Below are positions 18,774-31,100 of a DNA stretch of 64,000 nucleotides, one piece after another. The position numbers were made by a program, and so were the translations under genes. The stretch is from Amycolatopsis iheyensis (GTDB lineage: Bacteria; Actinomycetota; Actinomycetes; Mycobacteriales; Pseudonocardiaceae): contig NZ_JAMXQV010000003.1 in assembly GCF_024703995.1 (NCBI RefSeq), positions 434,001 through 498,000 of the forward strand, written 5' to 3'. The notes beneath the pieces were generated by a model. The model was not told the origin of the DNA. It searched no databases and saw only the letters and a list, made by a program, of their open reading frames with translations. Within the stretch, counting starts at the first letter, position 1. Each line of letters starts with the position of its first letter.

Positions 18774-19573
18774 TGACGACCGATCCGACCGCCGGCTTCG
18801 CCACGACCGGGTTTCACCGCGCCGCCGTCCCGCTCTCCGCGAACTGGCTTGCCGCGGTGCGGGAGAGCGTGGCCGCGATCAGTGCGCAGCGCCGGCCCGA
18901 AGTGGTTTACGAAGAGGGCACCGACGTCGTGCGCGCGCTGCACGGCTGCCACCGCTTCGACCCGAACCTGGCCCGGCTGGTGCGGCTGCCCGAACTGCTC
19001 GGCCTGGCGACCCGGCTGGTCGGCGGCGAAGTGTACGTCTACCAGTTCAAGGTGAACCTCAAGCGCCCGCGCGCGGGACAGGCGTGGCCGTGGCACCAGG
19101 ACTACGCGTTCTGGCACCACGAGGACGGGATGCGCCGGGCCGACGCGGTCAACCTGGCGATCTTCCTGGACGACGTCGACGACACCAACGGCCCGCTGAC
19201 CGTGCTGTCCGGTTCGCACCGGCTCGGCCTGCTCGACCCGGGCGGCCGCGCCGACGAGCCGACCGGCCACGACTGGCGGCGCGACGTCTCGGCGAAGCTG
19301 ACCTACACCGTGCCGGAGGCGACCGTCGCCGAGCTGAGCCGGGACCACGCCCCGGTCCGGGTCACCGGCGAAGCGGGCACGATCGTGGCGTTCCACCCGA
19401 ACATCGTCCACTCGTCGTCGGACAACCTGTCCGCGCGCGGGCGGGCGATCCTGCTGGTGACCTACAACGCGGTGACGAACCCGGCGACCCGCCCGCTGCG
19501 GCCGGAGTTCCTGGTCTCCCGGGACGCGGTCCCGCTCGCCGCGCTGACCGCGGCGGAGCGGGTGCCGCTGTGA
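18773..19573 (+). CDS. PhyH-family Fe(II)/2-oxoglutarate dioxygenase (2 of 2 in cluster)
   Basis: The ATG at 18773 shares its A with the TGA of NRPS1, so translation is coupled to that 10-kb gene. The 266-residue protein carries the HxD facial-triad motif in WHQDYAFW near residue 112 and the distal His in NIVHSSS near 215, followed by GRAILLVTYN, whose Arg likely binds 2-oxoglutarate. It is a paralog of the dioxygenase at 5767-6564. Such enzymes hydroxylate free amino acids or T-domain-bound residues. Being cotranscribed with NRPS1, a residue loaded by NRPS1 (for example the Pro-like or the unidentified third residue) is a reasonable guess. There is no membrane or export signal. Confidence 0.88.
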
Positions 19574-19583
19574 GCCCCCGGGG

Positions 19584-20450
19584 TCAGGCCGGCGCGCCGC
19601 GCTCGTCGCCGAACTCGGCCAGCATCCGGCGCGAGGCCTCGAAGAACGGCGCGCCGACCATCGCCCCGTCGACCTTGCCGATGCCGAACCCGGTCGCCTC
19701 GCCCGCCTCGACGACACGCCGGGCGTGGGCGAGCGCGTCCTCGTCGGGGGAGAACGCCTGGTTGATCACCGGCACCTGGCCGGGGTGGATGGCGGTCTTG
19801 CCGTGGAAGCCGAAGTCGCGGGCGAGCTCCGCCTCCTCGCGCAGCCGGACCGGGTCGGCCAGCTCGAACAGGGGCGAGTCGACCACGTACAGCCCGGCGG
19901 CGTGCGCGCTGTTGACCATCCGGGAGCGGACGTGCGCGAGGGTGTCCCAGCGAAGGCGGGCGCCGATGGCGAAAGCGTAGTCGGCTTGGCCGAACGACAA
20001 CGTCTTCAACCGCGGTGACGCGTGGGCGATCGACTCGATCCGGTCGATTCCCCGCGGCGTCTCGACAATGGCGAACAGGTCGGTTTCCGCGTATTCATCG
20101 CCGAGGACCTGCTCGACTATTTCGATGTCCCGCGGCGATTCCACCATGGGAATCACCACGACGTCCGGTTTGTGGGCGTAGCCGAGGATCGCGAGCAGGT
20201 CGCGCAGCCCGTCGCGGGTACTGACGGCGTTGATCCGGATGGCCAGCAGCGGCCGGTCGCCGTCGACGGCGGGATCGGGCTCGAAGAACTTCTCGGCGAC
20301 CCGTCGAGCTTCCGCTTTCTGTTGTGGGGAAACGGAATCTTCGAGATCCACCACGCACATGTCGGCGCCCGAGGTGTGCGCCCGCGAGTAGCGCGAAGTC
20401 ATCGGCGCCGGCGTGGCCAGCACCGAACGGCAATAACGCGAGTAGGTCAT
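19584..20450 (-). CDS. CitE-like (HpcH/HpaI aldolase family) CoA-ester lyase
   Basis: This 288-residue protein shows family motifs: VVDLEDSV near residue 33-40, an AIRIN segment with the substrate-binding Arg, IVETPRGI near 148 with a metal-binding Glu, and FGQADYAFAIG near 175 with a metal-binding Asp. Relatives are the citrate lyase beta subunit, malyl- or citramalyl-CoA lyase and beta-methylmalyl-CoA lyase; they cleave or form C-C bonds between an acyl-CoA and glyoxylate or a 2-oxo acid. CitF, CitD and CitC partners are absent, so this is a stand-alone lyase. AGGGGG precedes the ATG. It lies inverted between NRPS1/dioxygenase and NRPS2, ten bases from the convergent dioxygenase gene. It may make an unusual acid for the peptide; that is inference. 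Confidence 0.85.
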   Translation of the reverse strand: MTYSRYCRSVLATPAPMTSRYSRAHTSGADMCVVDLEDSVSPQQKAEARRVAEKFFEPDPAVDGDRPLLAIRINAVSTRDGLRDLLAILGYAHKPDVVVIPMVESPRDIEIVEQVLGDEYAETDLFAIVETPRGIDRIESIAHASPRLKTLSFGQADYAFAIGARLRWDTLAHVRSRMVNSAHAAGLYVVDSPLFELADPVRLREEAELARDFGFHGKTAIHPGQVPVINQAFSPDEDALAHARRVVEAGEATGFGIGKVDGAMVGAPFFEASRRMLAEFGDERGAPA

Positions 20451-20647
20451 CGAATCCCCCTGTGAATGCGTTTCCGAGAAACCTCAGAAGTCTTGTCTAG
20501 CACGAGCGAGGTGGCCGAGTCACGAGCTTCCGCCAATGGGCTTGACCCATTTTCCGGCGGCGGGGTAGCTTGGCGGAGAGCGCCTTGGGGTGGGGTGCCG
20601 AAAAATTGTGGAGCGCCGGTCCTGCGGTGCAGAGGGGGCGGTGCCCG

Positions 20648-23600
20648 GTGGGCGGGGAAACACGCAGGCCGTTGTCGTCGGCGCAGCTCGGGATCTGGTA
20701 CGCGCAGCAGCTCGACCCCGCCAACCCGGTGCACGTCGTCGGCGAATACGCCGACATCCCGGGAGAGCTGGACGTCGAGGCGTTCCGGGCCGCGGTGACG
20801 CACACCGTCGGCGAGGCGGAGGCGCTGCGGACCCGGTTCGTGGACACCGCCGACGGGCCGCGGCAGCTGGTCGTCCCGGCCGAAGACGTGCCGGTACCCC
20901 TGATCGACGTCTCGGCGGAACCGGACCCCGTGGCCGCCGCGGAGGCGCGGATGCGGGAGGTGCTGGCCGGGCCGATGGACCTGGCCGCCGGGCCGCCGCT
21001 GCGCTACGCCCTGTACCGGGCCGGGCCCCGGCGGCACCTCTGGTTGCAGGCCTACCACCACATCGCGCTCGACGGGTTCGGCTACGACCTGGTCGCCAAG
21101 CGCGTCGCGGCGGTCTACACCGATCTGCTCGCCGGCCGGGCGCCGGAGCGGGTCTTCGGCCCGCTGGCCACGCTGCTCGACGCGGACGCGGAGTACCAGG
21201 CGTCGCCCGCGCACGCCGAAGACCGCGCCTACTGGCTCGGCAGGCTCGCCGGAACGCTGCCGCCAGCTCCACCGCCGGCCCCCGCTCCCGCGGGCCGGCG
21301 GCAGCTGAGGCTGACCACCTACCTGCCGTGGAGCCTGCGCGACGAGCTCGCCGGCCTGGCCGGCGAGCTCGGTCTCCGCTGGTCGAGCGTGGTCCTGGCC
21401 GCGGCGGCCGCGTACGCGTACTCGACGGACGGGGGATCGCGGGCGGCGCTCGGGCTCTCGGTCAGCGGACGCCGGACCACGGAGTCGAAGCGGGTGCCGG
21501 GCCTGACCGCCAACGTGCTGCCGCTGCTCGTCCCGGCCGAGCCGGGACTCCCGCTGGCCGAACTGGCCCGCCGGGTGTCCGACGAGACCGGGCGGCTGCT
21601 GCGGCACCAGCGCTACCGCGGGGAGACGCTGCGCCGGGAGCTGGGCTTGCCGTCCGGCGTCCCGCTGCACAGCGGGCCCCACGTCAACATCGGCCCGTTC
21701 GGCGGTGGAGTGCGCTTCGGCGGACACGAAGCGAGCATGCGCAACCTGTCGATCCGCGCGGTGGAGGACTTCCTCGTCACCGTCTACACGCGACCCGACG
21801 AGGCCGGGATGCGGATCGACTTCGAGGGCAACCCGGCGCGGCACGACGCCGCGGGGCTGGCCGGCCGCCGCGACGCGTTCCTCGCGGTCCTGCGCTCGTT
21901 CGCCGCCGACGCGCGGGCGGGTGCCGTGCTGGTCCCGCCCGGAGCGGACGCCCCGCCGGTACCCGCCCCCGGGGTCACGCCGCAGACCTTGGCCGGGCTG
22001 TTCGCCGCCGCGGCCGTCACCGCCGGTCCGCGCGTGGCCGTGGAGTGCGCCGGCCGTGGCTGGAGCTACGCCGAACTCGACCGCTGGTCGGACCGGATCG
22101 CCGCGCGGCTGGCCGCCCGCGGGGTCCGCCGGGGCGAGCTGGTCGCCCTGGCCGTCCGCCGGTCACCAGCCTGGGTCGCGGGCGTGCTCGCGGTGGCGAA
22201 GACCGGCGCGGCCTTCCTCTCGGTGGATCCGGACTACCCGCCCGCCCGCATCGACCACATGCTCGCCGACGCCGCTCCGGCCCTGGTCCTGGGGGAAGCC
22301 GACCTGGGTGACGACGGCCCGGACGGCGCACCGCGGGTGATCGTGCCGGTGTCCGCGCCCGCGTACCTCATCTACACCTCCGGCTCCACGGGAACGCCGA
22401 AGGGTGTGCTGGTGCCGCACACCGGGCTGGCTGGCCTCGCGGCCGCCCAGCGCGCCCGCTTCGCGATCACGCGGGACGCCCGGGTCCTCCTGTTCGCTTC
22501 ACCGAGTTTCGACGCTGCGGTCGCCGAGCTGGTCGTGACGCTTTCCGCGGGGGCCACGCTGGTGGTGCCGCCACCGGACTGGGCCGCGTCCGGACCCGGG
22601 CTGGCCGGGATCGCCGCGGAAGCCGGTGTCACGCACCTGACCGTGCCGCCGTCCCTGCTGGCGACCGTGCCCGAAGCGGAGCGGCTGCCTTCGGTCCGCA
22701 CGCTGGTGGTCGCCGGGGAAACGGCGCCGGCGTCGCTGGTGGCCCGCTGGGCTCCCGGCCGCCGGATGATCAACGCGTACGGGCCGACGGAGACGACGGT
22801 CTGCGCGACGATGAGCGAACCCCTGCACGGCGACGGGCCCGTGCCGATCGGCGCGGGGCTGCCCGGCGTCGGGATCCGCGTGCTCGACCACCGGTTGCGC
22901 CCGGTCGGTCCCGGGATCACCGGCGAGCTCTACGTCGCCGGGCCGGGGGTGGCGCTCGGTTACCTCGGGCGCGGCGCGGGAACGGCGGAGCGGTTCGTGG
23001 CCGACCCCTTCGGCGAGCCGGGCACGCGGATGTACCGCACCGGCGACCTCGTCCGGTGCGGGACCGACGGCGGGCTGGAGTTCGGCGGCCGCGTCGACGA
23101 GCAGGTCAAGGTGCGGGGCCACCGGATCGAGCTCGGCGAGGTCGAAGCGGCGCTCGCGGCGCACCCGTCGGTGCTCCGGGCCGCCGCGGCCGTCCGCGAA
23201 GACGTGCACGGCGACCGGCTGCTGGTGGCCTACGCGGTGGGGCCGGACGCCGACGGCGCGCAGCTGCGGGAGGACCTGGCGGCCCGGCTGCCCGGGTACC
23301 TCGTCCCCGCCGTGGTCCTCGTGCCGGCGGAACTTCCGCTCACCCCCAACGGCAAACTCGACCGCGCGGCACTCCCGGCTCCGGAATTCGAGGGCGGCGC
23401 GGGAACGCCCCGCACCCCACGCGAACAGGTGCTGTGCGAGCTGTTCGCCGAAGTGCTGGGCGTGCGCCGGGTCGGCGTCGACGACGGGTTCTTCGCGTTG
23501 GGCGGGCATTCCCTGCTCGCGACCCACCTGGTCAACCGGATCCGGGCGGTGCTCGGGGTGGCGGTCTCGATCCGGGAGGTGTTCCGGGCGCGGACCGTGG

Positions 23601-26600
23601 CGGCGCTCGCCGCGGAACTCGACACCGCGGAGGGCGCGCCGCCCGGGTTGGACCGGGCGGACCCGCGGCCGGACCGGATTCCGCTTTCGGCCGGGCAGGC
23701 GAGGTTGTGGTTCCTGCACCGCCTCGACGGTCCGACACCGGTGTACACGATCCCGCTCGCGCTGCGGCTCACCGGCGAGGTCGACGCCGGTGCGCTGCGG
23801 TCGGCGCTCGCCGACGTCGCGGACCGCCACGAAGTCCTCCGCACTGTCCTGGCCGAAGACGCCGAAGGCGCGGTCCAGGTCGTCCGGCCGGCCGGCGCGG
23901 TGCACCCGGAACTGGTGGTCGCCGACGTCGACGACCTCCCCGCGCGGCTGGCCGCGCTGTCCGGAACGGCCTTCGACCTCGCCACCGACGTCCCGCTGCG
24001 CGCGCACCTGCTGCGCCTGCGCGACGGCACCTGCGTGCTCGTGCTGCTCCTGCACCACGTTGCCGGGGACGGCTGGTCGCTTTCGCCGCTGGCCAGGGAC
24101 CTGATCACCGCCTACGGCGCGCGGCTGGCCGGGCGGGCGCCGGAGTGGGCGCCGCTGCCGGTCCAGTACGCGGATTACGCGGTGTGGCAACGGGAACTGC
24201 TCGCCGGCGAGGCGATGGCCCGGCGGGCCGCGTACTGGCGGGACGCGCTCGCCGGGATCCCGGTCCGGATGCCGCTACCGACCGACCGGCCGCACCCCGC
24301 CGTGGCCGGGCGAGCGGCCGAGGTGGTGCGGTACGAGATCTCCCCGCCGGTCCACCGCGCGCTGACCGAGCTGGCGGAGAGCCGCAACGCGACCCTCTTC
24401 ATGGTCCTGCAGGCGGCTTTCGCGGCGGTGCTGACGCGGTGGGGAGCCGGCACGGACATCGTCCTCGGCTCGCCGGTCGCGGCCCGCACCGACGACGCCC
24501 TCAGCGGGCTCGTCGGCTTCTTCGCCAACACGCTCGTGCTGCGGACCGACACCTCGGGCGACCCGCGGTTCACCGAGCTGGTCGACCGGGTCCGGGAGAC
24601 CGACCTGGCGGCGTACGCCCACCAGGAGGTGCCGTTCGAGCACCTGGTGGAGCTGGTGAACCCGGTCCGGACCGCCGCGCACCACCCCCTGTTCCAGGTG
24701 TCCTTCGCCCTGCACAACACGCCGGCCGCCCGGTTCGACCTGCCCGGCCTGGCGGTGCGCCCGGAGCCGTTCCCGCTGCGCTGGGCCCGGTTCGACCTGG
24801 CGATCAGCATGACCGAGCGGCCCGGGGGCGGCGTCGACGTGCTGGCCGGGCACCGGATCGACCTGTTCGACGCGGCCACCGTCGCCGGGCTGGTCAGCTG
24901 CTGGCTGCGGTTCCTGGAGGCGGTGGCAGCCGATCCCGGGCAGCATGTCGACCGCGTCCCGGTGCTGACCGGCGAGGAACGGCGGCGGCTGCTGGCCCCG
25001 CCGGACCCCGTCGCGCCGGCGCCGACGCTGGCGGCGTGGTTCGAGGCCAGTGCGGCCGCCTCGGCCGCCCGGATCGCGGTGACGTGCGAAGGGGTTCAGC
25101 TCACCTACGCCGAGCTGGATGCGCGCGCGAACACGCTCGCCCGTGAGCTCGTGGCGCGCGGGGCGGGGCCGGAAAGCCGGGTCGCGGTCGCCGTGCCCCG
25201 TTCGGTGGACCTGGTGGTCGCCCTGGTGGCCGTGGTGAAGGCCGGTTCGGCGTACGTGCCCCTCGACCCGGATCACCCGGAGGCGCGCATCGCCTTCGTG
25301 CTGGCCGACGCGGAGCCGGTGGCGGTGCTCGCGCACTCGGCGACCGCCGCCCGGTTCGGGCCGTCCGCCGTGCTCGTCGACGACCCGCGGTGGCGGACCG
25401 CGACACCACCGGTGGCGAGGTCGCCGCTGCGGCCCGGCCACGCGGCGTACGTCATGTACACCTCCGGCTCGACCGGGTCGCCCAAGGCGGTCGTCGTCGA
25501 GCACGGCAACGTCACGGGCCTGTTCACCGGGACCGCGTCGAGGTTCGGGTTCGGCGAGGACGATGTCTGGTCGCTGTTCCACAGCAGTGCCTTCGACTTC
25601 TCCACCTGGGAGATCTGGGGTGCGTTGCTGCACGGCGGGCGGCTGGTGGTGGTGCCGCGGCCGGTCACGCGGGCGCCGGACGAGTTCCTCGCGCTGCTGA
25701 GCCGCGAGCGCGTCACCGTCCTGAACCAGACACCGTCGGCGTTCGCCGGGCTGGCGCACGCCCGGGGCGAGCCGGACCTGCCCGCGCTGCGGCTGGTCGT
25801 CTTCGGCGGCGAGGCCCTGCGCCCGGCGGTGCTCGCCGCGTGGGCCGAGCGGTTCGCGCCGGGACCCGAGCTGGTCAACATGTACGGCATCACGGAGACC
25901 ACCGTGCACGTCACTTGGTCCACTGTGGACCCCGCGGTCCCGGACGTGCCCATCGGGTCGGCGCTTCCCGGCCTGGCCGTGCGGGTGCTGGACGACCGGC
26001 TGCGGCCGGTGGCGCCCGGGGTGCCCGGCGAGCTCTACGTCGCCGGCGCCGGCGTGACGCGGGGCTACCACCGCCGCCCGGGCCTGACCGCGGCGCGGTT
26101 CGTCCCCGACCCCCACGGCGAGCCGGGGACCCGGATGTACCGCACGGGCGACGTCGTCCGCTGGACGACCGCCGGAGTGCTGGAGTACCGCGGCCGCGCC
26201 GACGAGCAGGTGAAGGTGCGCGGGTTCCGGATCGAACCCGCCGAGGTCGCCGCGGTCCTCACGGGCCGCCCCGGCGTCCTGGACGCGGTCGTCGTCGCCG
26301 ACGGCGACCGCCTCCTCGCCTACGTGGCCGGGGACGCCGACGCCGCGCAGCTGCGGCGGGACTGCGCGGACCGGCTGCCCGAGCACCAGGTGCCCGCCGA
26401 GGTGGTCGTGCTCGCCGCGCTGCCGCTGACACCGAACGGCAAGGTGGACCGCGCCGCGCTACCCGCCCCGGGCGCCGGCCGTCCCGGCTCACGGGCCGCG
26501 CGGACGCCGGCGGAGGAGATCCTCTGCCGGTTGTTCGCCGACGTGCTCGGCGTGGCCGAGGTCGGCATCGACGACAGCTTCTTCGAGCTGGGCGGGCATT

Positions 26601-28129
26601 CGCTGCTTGCCGCCCGGCTCGTGGCGCGCGTGCGCGGCGCGCTCGGCGCCGAACTCGCCGTGCGCTCGGTGTTCGACCGGCCCACCGTCGCGGGCGTGCT
26701 GGAGCTGCTCGAGCGGCCCCGGCCGGTGCCGCCGTTGCGCCCGCGCGAGCGGCCCGAGCCGGTGCCGCTCTCCTTCGCCCAGCGACGGCTCTGGTTCCTG
26801 CACCGCCGGGACGGGCGCTCCGCCACGTACTCGATGCCGCTCGCGCTCGACCTGCGGGGACGTCTCGACGTCGAAGCCCTGCAGGCCGCCCTGACCGACG
26901 TGACCGCGCGCCACGAGGTCCTGCGCACGGTCTACCCCCACCGCGACGGCGTCCCGCACCAGCGGATCCTGCCCGTCTCGGCGGTGCCGCTGCCGGTGCG
27001 CCAGGTCGACGCCGCCGATCTGGCCAAGCACGTCGACGAAGCGGTCCGGCTGGGGATCGACATCACCGCGGAGCCGCCGCTGCGCGCGGAGCTGCTCGAG
27101 GCCGCCGACGGCGAACACGTGCTGGTCCTGGTGCTGCACCACATCGCGGGCGACGGCTGGTCGACCCGGCCGCTGGCCCGTGACCTCGTCGAGGCCTACG
27201 CCGCACGGTCGGCCGGCACGGCCCCGGCGTGGGACGTGCTCCCGGTCCAGTACGCGGACTACGCGCTGTGGCATCGCGAGCTGCTCGGCGACGAGGCCGA
27301 CCCGGAGAGCGTGCTTTCCCGGCAGACGGCCTACTGGACCACCCGCCTCGCCGGGGCGCCGCAGCGGCTGGAGCTGCCCGCGGACCGCCCGCCGCCGACG
27401 CGGCCGAGCGGGGCGGGCGACGTCGTGCGGTTCGAGCTCGACGCGGTCCTGCACCGCGCGCTGGCCGGGCTCGCCGCGGCACACGGCGCGACCCTGTTCA
27501 TGGTCCTGCACGCGGGGTTCTCGGCGCTGCTGACGCGGATGGGCGCGGGCACGGACATCGTGCTCGGAGCGCCGATCGCCGGCCGGGCCGACCCGGCCCT
27601 GGACGAGCTGGTCGGCCTGTTCGTGAACACCCTGGTCCTGCGCACCGACACGAGCGGCGACCCGGCCTTCACCGAACTGCTCGCCCGCGTCCGCGAGACC
27701 GACCTGGCCGCCTACGCGCACCAGGACGTGCCGTTCGAGCATCTCGTCGAGGTCCTCAACCCGGAACGCTCGACGGCGCACCAGCCGCTGGCCCAGATCG
27801 TGCTCGCGCTGCAGAACGCGCCGCGTGGCGAGCTCGACCTGCCCGGGCTGCGGGTCGGCCGCCGCCCGGTGCGGACCGGCACGGCGCGCGTGGAGGCGTT
27901 CGTCAGCCTCACCGATCACTACGACGACGGCGAGCCCGCCGGGCTGAGCGGGCTCGTCGAGTTCGCCACCGACCTGTTCGACCCGGAAACGGTGACGGAC
28001 CTGCTCCGGCGCTGGGAAATCCTGCTGACCGGGGCCGCCGCCGACCCGGCGACGCCGATCGGGCGGCTCGAGATCATGACCGACGAGGAACGGGCCGGGC
28101 TGCTGTCCGGCTGGTCTGTGGGGGACTGA
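20648..28129 (+). CDS. NRPS2: C-A-T-C-A-T-C, probable initiating synthetase (2493 residues)
   Basis: The start is GTG 20648, with GGGGG at 20634-20638 and the first C motif nine residues on; the frame is open from a TTG at 20570, an alternative. Domains: C* (1-440; [23 protein letters not shown] near 137), which resembles the EntF/DhbF-type first C domain rather than the other seven; A4 (448-905); T4 (near 948); C5 (1011 on, HHVAGDG); A5 (1455-1935); T5 (near 1978); C6 (2038-2493, HHIAGDG) at the very end. Pocket residues: A4 D-A-A-T-V-A-A-V-C, same as A1 of NRPS1; A5 D-F-W-N-V-G-M-V-H, essentially the classic Thr code. There are no E or MT domains. Because it starts with a starter-like C and ends with a C lacking its A, it most likely acts first and hands over to a protein that begins with A. 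NRPS3 begins two bases after its stop. Confidence 0.93.
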   Translation: MGGETRRPLSSAQLGIWYAQQLDPANPVHVVGEYADIPGELDVEAFRAAVTHTVGEAEALRTRFVDTADGPRQLVVPAEDVPVPLIDVSAEPDPVAAAEARMREVLAGPMDLAAGPPLRYALYRAGPRRHLWLQAYHHIALDGFGYDLVAKRVAAVYTDLLAGRAPERVFGPLATLLDADAEYQASPAHAEDRAYWLGRLAGTLPPAPPPAPAPAGRRQLRLTTYLPWSLRDELAGLAGELGLRWSSVVLAAAAAYAYSTDGGSRAALGLSVSGRRTTESKRVPGLTANVLPLLVPAEPGLPLAELARRVSDETGRLLRHQRYRGETLRRELGLPSGVPLHSGPHVNIGPFGGGVRFGGHEASMRNLSIRAVEDFLVTVYTRPDEAGMRIDFEGNPARHDAAGLAGRRDAFLAVLRSFAADARAGAVLVPPGADAPPVPAPGVTPQTLAGLFAAAAVTAGPRVAVECAGRGWSYAELDRWSDRIAARLAARGVRRGELVALAVRRSPAWVAGVLAVAKTGAAFLSVDPDYPPARIDHMLADAAPALVLGEADLGDDGPDGAPRVIVPVSAPAYLIYTSGSTGTPKGVLVPHTGLAGLAAAQRARFAITRDARVLLFASPSFDAAVAELVVTLSAGATLVVPPPDWAASGPGLAGIAAEAGVTHLTVPPSLLATVPEAERLPSVRTLVVAGETAPASLVARWAPGRRMINAYGPTETTVCATMSEPLHGDGPVPIGAGLPGVGIRVLDHRLRPVGPGITGELYVAGPGVALGYLGRGAGTAERFVADPFGEPGTRMYRTGDLVRCGTDGGLEFGGRVDEQVKVRGHRIELGEVEAALAAHPSVLRAAAAVREDVHGDRLLVAYAVGPDADGAQLREDLAARLPGYLVPAVVLVPAELPLTPNGKLDRAALPAPEFEGGAGTPRTPREQVLCELFAEVLGVRRVGVDDGFFALGGHSLLATHLVNRIRAVLGVAVSIREVFRARTVAALAAELDTAEGAPPGLDRADPRPDRIPLSAGQARLWFLHRLDGPTPVYTIPLALRLTGEVDAGALRSALADVADRHEVLRTVLAEDAEGAVQVVRPAGAVHPELVVADVDDLPARLAALSGTAFDLATDVPLRAHLLRLRDGTCVLVLLLHHVAGDGWSLSPLARDLITAYGARLAGRAPEWAPLPVQYADYAVWQRELLAGEAMARRAAYWRDALAGIPVRMPLPTDRPHPAVAGRAAEVVRYEISPPVHRALTELAESRNATLFMVLQAAFAAVLTRWGAGTDIVLGSPVAARTDDALSGLVGFFANTLVLRTDTSGDPRFTELVDRVRETDLAAYAHQEVPFEHLVELVNPVRTAAHHPLFQVSFALHNTPAARFDLPGLAVRPEPFPLRWARFDLAISMTERPGGGVDVLAGHRIDLFDAATVAGLVSCWLRFLEAVAADPGQHVDRVPVLTGEERRRLLAPPDPVAPAPTLAAWFEASAAASAARIAVTCEGVQLTYAELDARANTLARELVARGAGPESRVAVAVPRSVDLVVALVAVVKAGSAYVPLDPDHPEARIAFVLADAEPVAVLAHSATAARFGPSAVLVDDPRWRTATPPVARSPLRPGHAAYVMYTSGSTGSPKAVVVEHGNVTGLFTGTASRFGFGEDDVWSLFHSSAFDFSTWEIWGALLHGGRLVVVPRPVTRAPDEFLALLSRERVTVLNQTPSAFAGLAHARGEPDLPALRLVVFGGEALRPAVLAAWAERFAPGPELVNMYGITETTVHVTWSTVDPAVPDVPIGSALPGLAVRVLDDRLRPVAPGVPGELYVAGAGVTRGYHRRPGLTAARFVPDPHGEPGTRMYRTGDVVRWTTAGVLEYRGRADEQVKVRGFRIEPAEVAAVLTGRPGVLDAVVVADGDRLLAYVAGDADAAQLRRDCADRLPEHQVPAEVVVLAALPLTPNGKVDRAALPAPGAGRPGSRAARTPAEEILCRLFADVLGVAEVGIDDSFFELGGHSLLAARLVARVRGALGAELAVRSVFDRPTVAGVLELLERPRPVPPLRPRERPEPVPLSFAQRRLWFLHRRDGRSATYSMPLALDLRGRLDVEALQAALTDVTARHEVLRTVYPHRDGVPHQRILPVSAVPLPVRQVDAADLAKHVDEAVRLGIDITAEPPLRAELLEAADGEHVLVLVLHHIAGDGWSTRPLARDLVEAYAARSAGTAPAWDVLPVQYADYALWHRELLGDEADPESVLSRQTAYWTTRLAGAPQRLELPADRPPPTRPSGAGDVVRFELDAVLHRALAGLAAAHGATLFMVLHAGFSALLTRMGAGTDIVLGAPIAGRADPALDELVGLFVNTLVLRTDTSGDPAFTELLARVRETDLAAYAHQDVPFEHLVEVLNPERSTAHQPLAQIVLALQNAPRGELDLPGLRVGRRPVRTGTARVEAFVSLTDHYDDGEPAGLSGLVEFATDLFDPETVTDLLRRWEILLTGAAADPATPIGRLEIMTDEERAGLLSGWSVGD

Positions 28130-28131
28130 AG

Positions 28132-31100
28132 ATGACCGGGAACACCGGGGGTTTCGCCGAGCTGTTCGGCGCGGTGGCGGCCGACGGGCCGGAGCGCGTC
28201 GCACTCGCCTGCGGGGCCCGGCGCTGGACCTACGCCGAACTGGACGCGTGGACCGGCCGGTGGGCCGCGTGGCTGCGTTCGCGCGGCTTGCGCGCGGGTG
28301 ACCGCGTCGCGCTGGTGCTGCCGCGCTCGCCGGAGTGGGTGGCCGCGGTGGTCGCCGCGGCCAAGGCGGGCGTGGTGTTCGTCCCGGTCGACCCGGCCTA
28401 CCCGGCGGCGCGGCGGGAGCAGATGCTCGCCGACGCGGGCGCGTCCCTCGTGCTCGGCGCCGAGCCGGCCCCCGGCGTCGTGGACGTGCGGTCCGCGGAG
28501 TTCGCGGCGGAACTGGCGGCGGTGCCCCCGGCCGGGCCGTGGCCCGCCGCACCCGGGGCGCCCGCGTACCTGATCTACACCTCCGGCTCCACCGGGGTGC
28601 CGAAGGGCGTGCTGGTGTCGCAGTCGGGAGTGGCGAACCTCGTCGCCACGCACCGGAAGCACCTCGCGCCCGCACCGGACATGCGCGTCCTGCTGGTGTC
28701 GTCCCCGAGTTTCGACGCCGCGTTCTGGGATCTCTGCCTGGCCCTGCTCTCCGGCGGCGCGGCCGTCGTCCCACCACCGGGCTGGCAGCCGTCGGGCGCG
28801 GGCATGGCCGAGCTCTGCGCGGAGTCCGGCATCACGCACTTGACCGTGCCGCCGTCGCTGCTGGCGACCACACCGGAGGGCGAGACCCTGCCGACCGTCC
28901 GGACGCTGGTCGTCGCCGGGGAGGCGTGCTCGCCGGCGCTGGTCACCCGGTTCGCCGCGGGCCGCCGGATGGTGAACGCCTACGGCCCGACCGAGACGAC
29001 CGTGTGCGCGACGATCAGCGCGCCGCTCACGGCGGGGCCGCCACCGATCGGCCGGCCGGTCGCCGGCGCGCGCGTCTACGTCCTGGACGCCCGGTTGCGC
29101 CTGGTCGCCCCGGGCACGCCCGGCGAGCTGTACGTCGCCGGGCCGGCCGTGGCTCTGGGCTACCACCGGCGGCCCGGGCCGACCGCGGCGCGGTTCCTGC
29201 CCGACCCCCACGGCGCCCCGGGCACGCGGATGTACCGCACCGGCGACGTCGTGCGCTGGTCGCAGGACGGCCTGCTCGAGTTCGTCGGGCGTGCCGACGA
29301 CCAGGTGAAGGTGCGCGGGTTCCGGATCGAGCTCGGCGAGGTCGAGTCGGCGCTGGCCGCGCACCCCGCGGTCGGCGCGGCCGCGGCCGCCGTGCACCGC
29401 GGCGAGCGGACCGGCGAGCACCTCGTCGGGTACGTCACCGGCCGGGAAACCGTTGTCCGGGACGAGACCGTGGTCGCCGAATGGCAGTCCACCTACGACG
29501 GGCTCTACGCCGGCCTCACGTCCGAGTTCGAGGGCTGGAACTCGGCTTACGACGGCGCGCCGATCCCGGTTGCCGAGATGGCGGCGTGGCGGGCGGAACG
29601 GGTGCGCCAGGTCCTCGAAAGCGCGCCTCGGCGCGTCCTGGAAATCGGGGCGGGCAGCGGGATCGTGCTCTCCGGGGTGGCACCGTCCACAGTGGAATAC
29701 TGGGGCACCGACCTCTCGCCGCACGCGGTCTCGGGTCTGGCGGAGCGGATCGCCTCGGAGCCGTGGGCGGAGCGGGTGACCCTGCGTGCCCAAGCGGCGG
29801 ACGACTTCTCCGGGCTGCCGCCGGGCCGGTTCGACGTCGTGGTGCTGAACTCCGTGGTGCAGTACTTCCCGGGCACCGGCTACCTCGAACGGGTGCTGGC
29901 CGGAGCGCGGGAGCTGCTGGCTCCCGGCGGGCGGATCTTCGTCGGGGACGTCCGGAACCTGCGCACCCTGCCGGCGTTGCGCGCGGGCATCGCGGTGGCG
30001 CACGGTGCGTCGCCCGAAGCCGCCCGCGAAGCGGCGCTCGGGGCCGGCCCCGAGCCGGAGCTGGTGCTGGACCCGGGCTTCTTCGCCGGGCTGAGCGGAT
30101 TTTCGGGGGTCGAGGTGCGAGTGCCCCGTGCCGGATTCCGCAACGAGCTCTCGGCCCACCGGCTCGACGTCGTGCTGCACACCGGACCGGCGCGGGACGT
30201 GTCCGCCCTGGAACGCCGCGACTGGGCGGAGTTCGGCTCGGCGAGCGAGCTGGCCGGGCTGGCCGACGTCCGGGTGCTGGGCATCCCGAACGCCCGGCTG
30301 GCCGAGGAGTCCGCGCTGCTCGCCGGGACAGCGCCGAGCACGGGCGTCGACCCGGACGAGCTGTACACCCTCGGCGGCCGCGTGACTGTGTCGGACGCCG
30401 GACCCGACCTCGTGGACGTCGTGTTCGCCGCCGGAGCGCTGCGGCTGTGCCCGGCTCCCGGACCGGCCGCCCCGGCGACGGCGCCGGCCCGGCGGCGGGT
30501 CGAGGGCGCCGAGGTCCGTGCGTTCGTGGCCGAGCGGCTGCCCGCCCACCTCGTCCCCGCCACGGTCGTCGTGCTCGACACGCTCCCGGTCACGGTCAAC
30601 GGCAAGCTCGACCGCGCCGCGCTGCCCGCGCCCACGTTCGGCTCGCGCGGCGGCCGGGCGCCGCGGACCCCGCGCGAAGACCTGCTCTCCGGGTTGTTCG
30701 CCGAGGTGCTCGGCCTGCCGTCGGTGGGCGTGGACGACGGCTTCTTCGACCTCGGTGGCCACTCGCTGCTCGCGACCCGGCTGGTCAGCCGCATCCGCGC
30801 GGTGCTCGGGGCCGAGGTGCCGATCCGCGATGTCTTCGCCGCCCCGACCGTCGCCGGGTTGGCGCGCCTGATCGACGACGGCGCCCCGGTCCGGCCACCG
30901 CTGGCCCGGCGGGCGCGGCCCGCCGAGGTGCCGTTGTCGTTCGCGCAGCGGCGCCTGTGGTTCCTGCACCGCGTGGAGGGACCGAGCGCGACCTACAACA
31001 TGCCGTTCGTGCTGCGGCTGAAGGGGACTCTGGACGTCGGCGCGCTGCGGGCCGCGCTCGGCGACGTCGTCGCGCGGCACGAAATCCTGCGCACCGTCGT

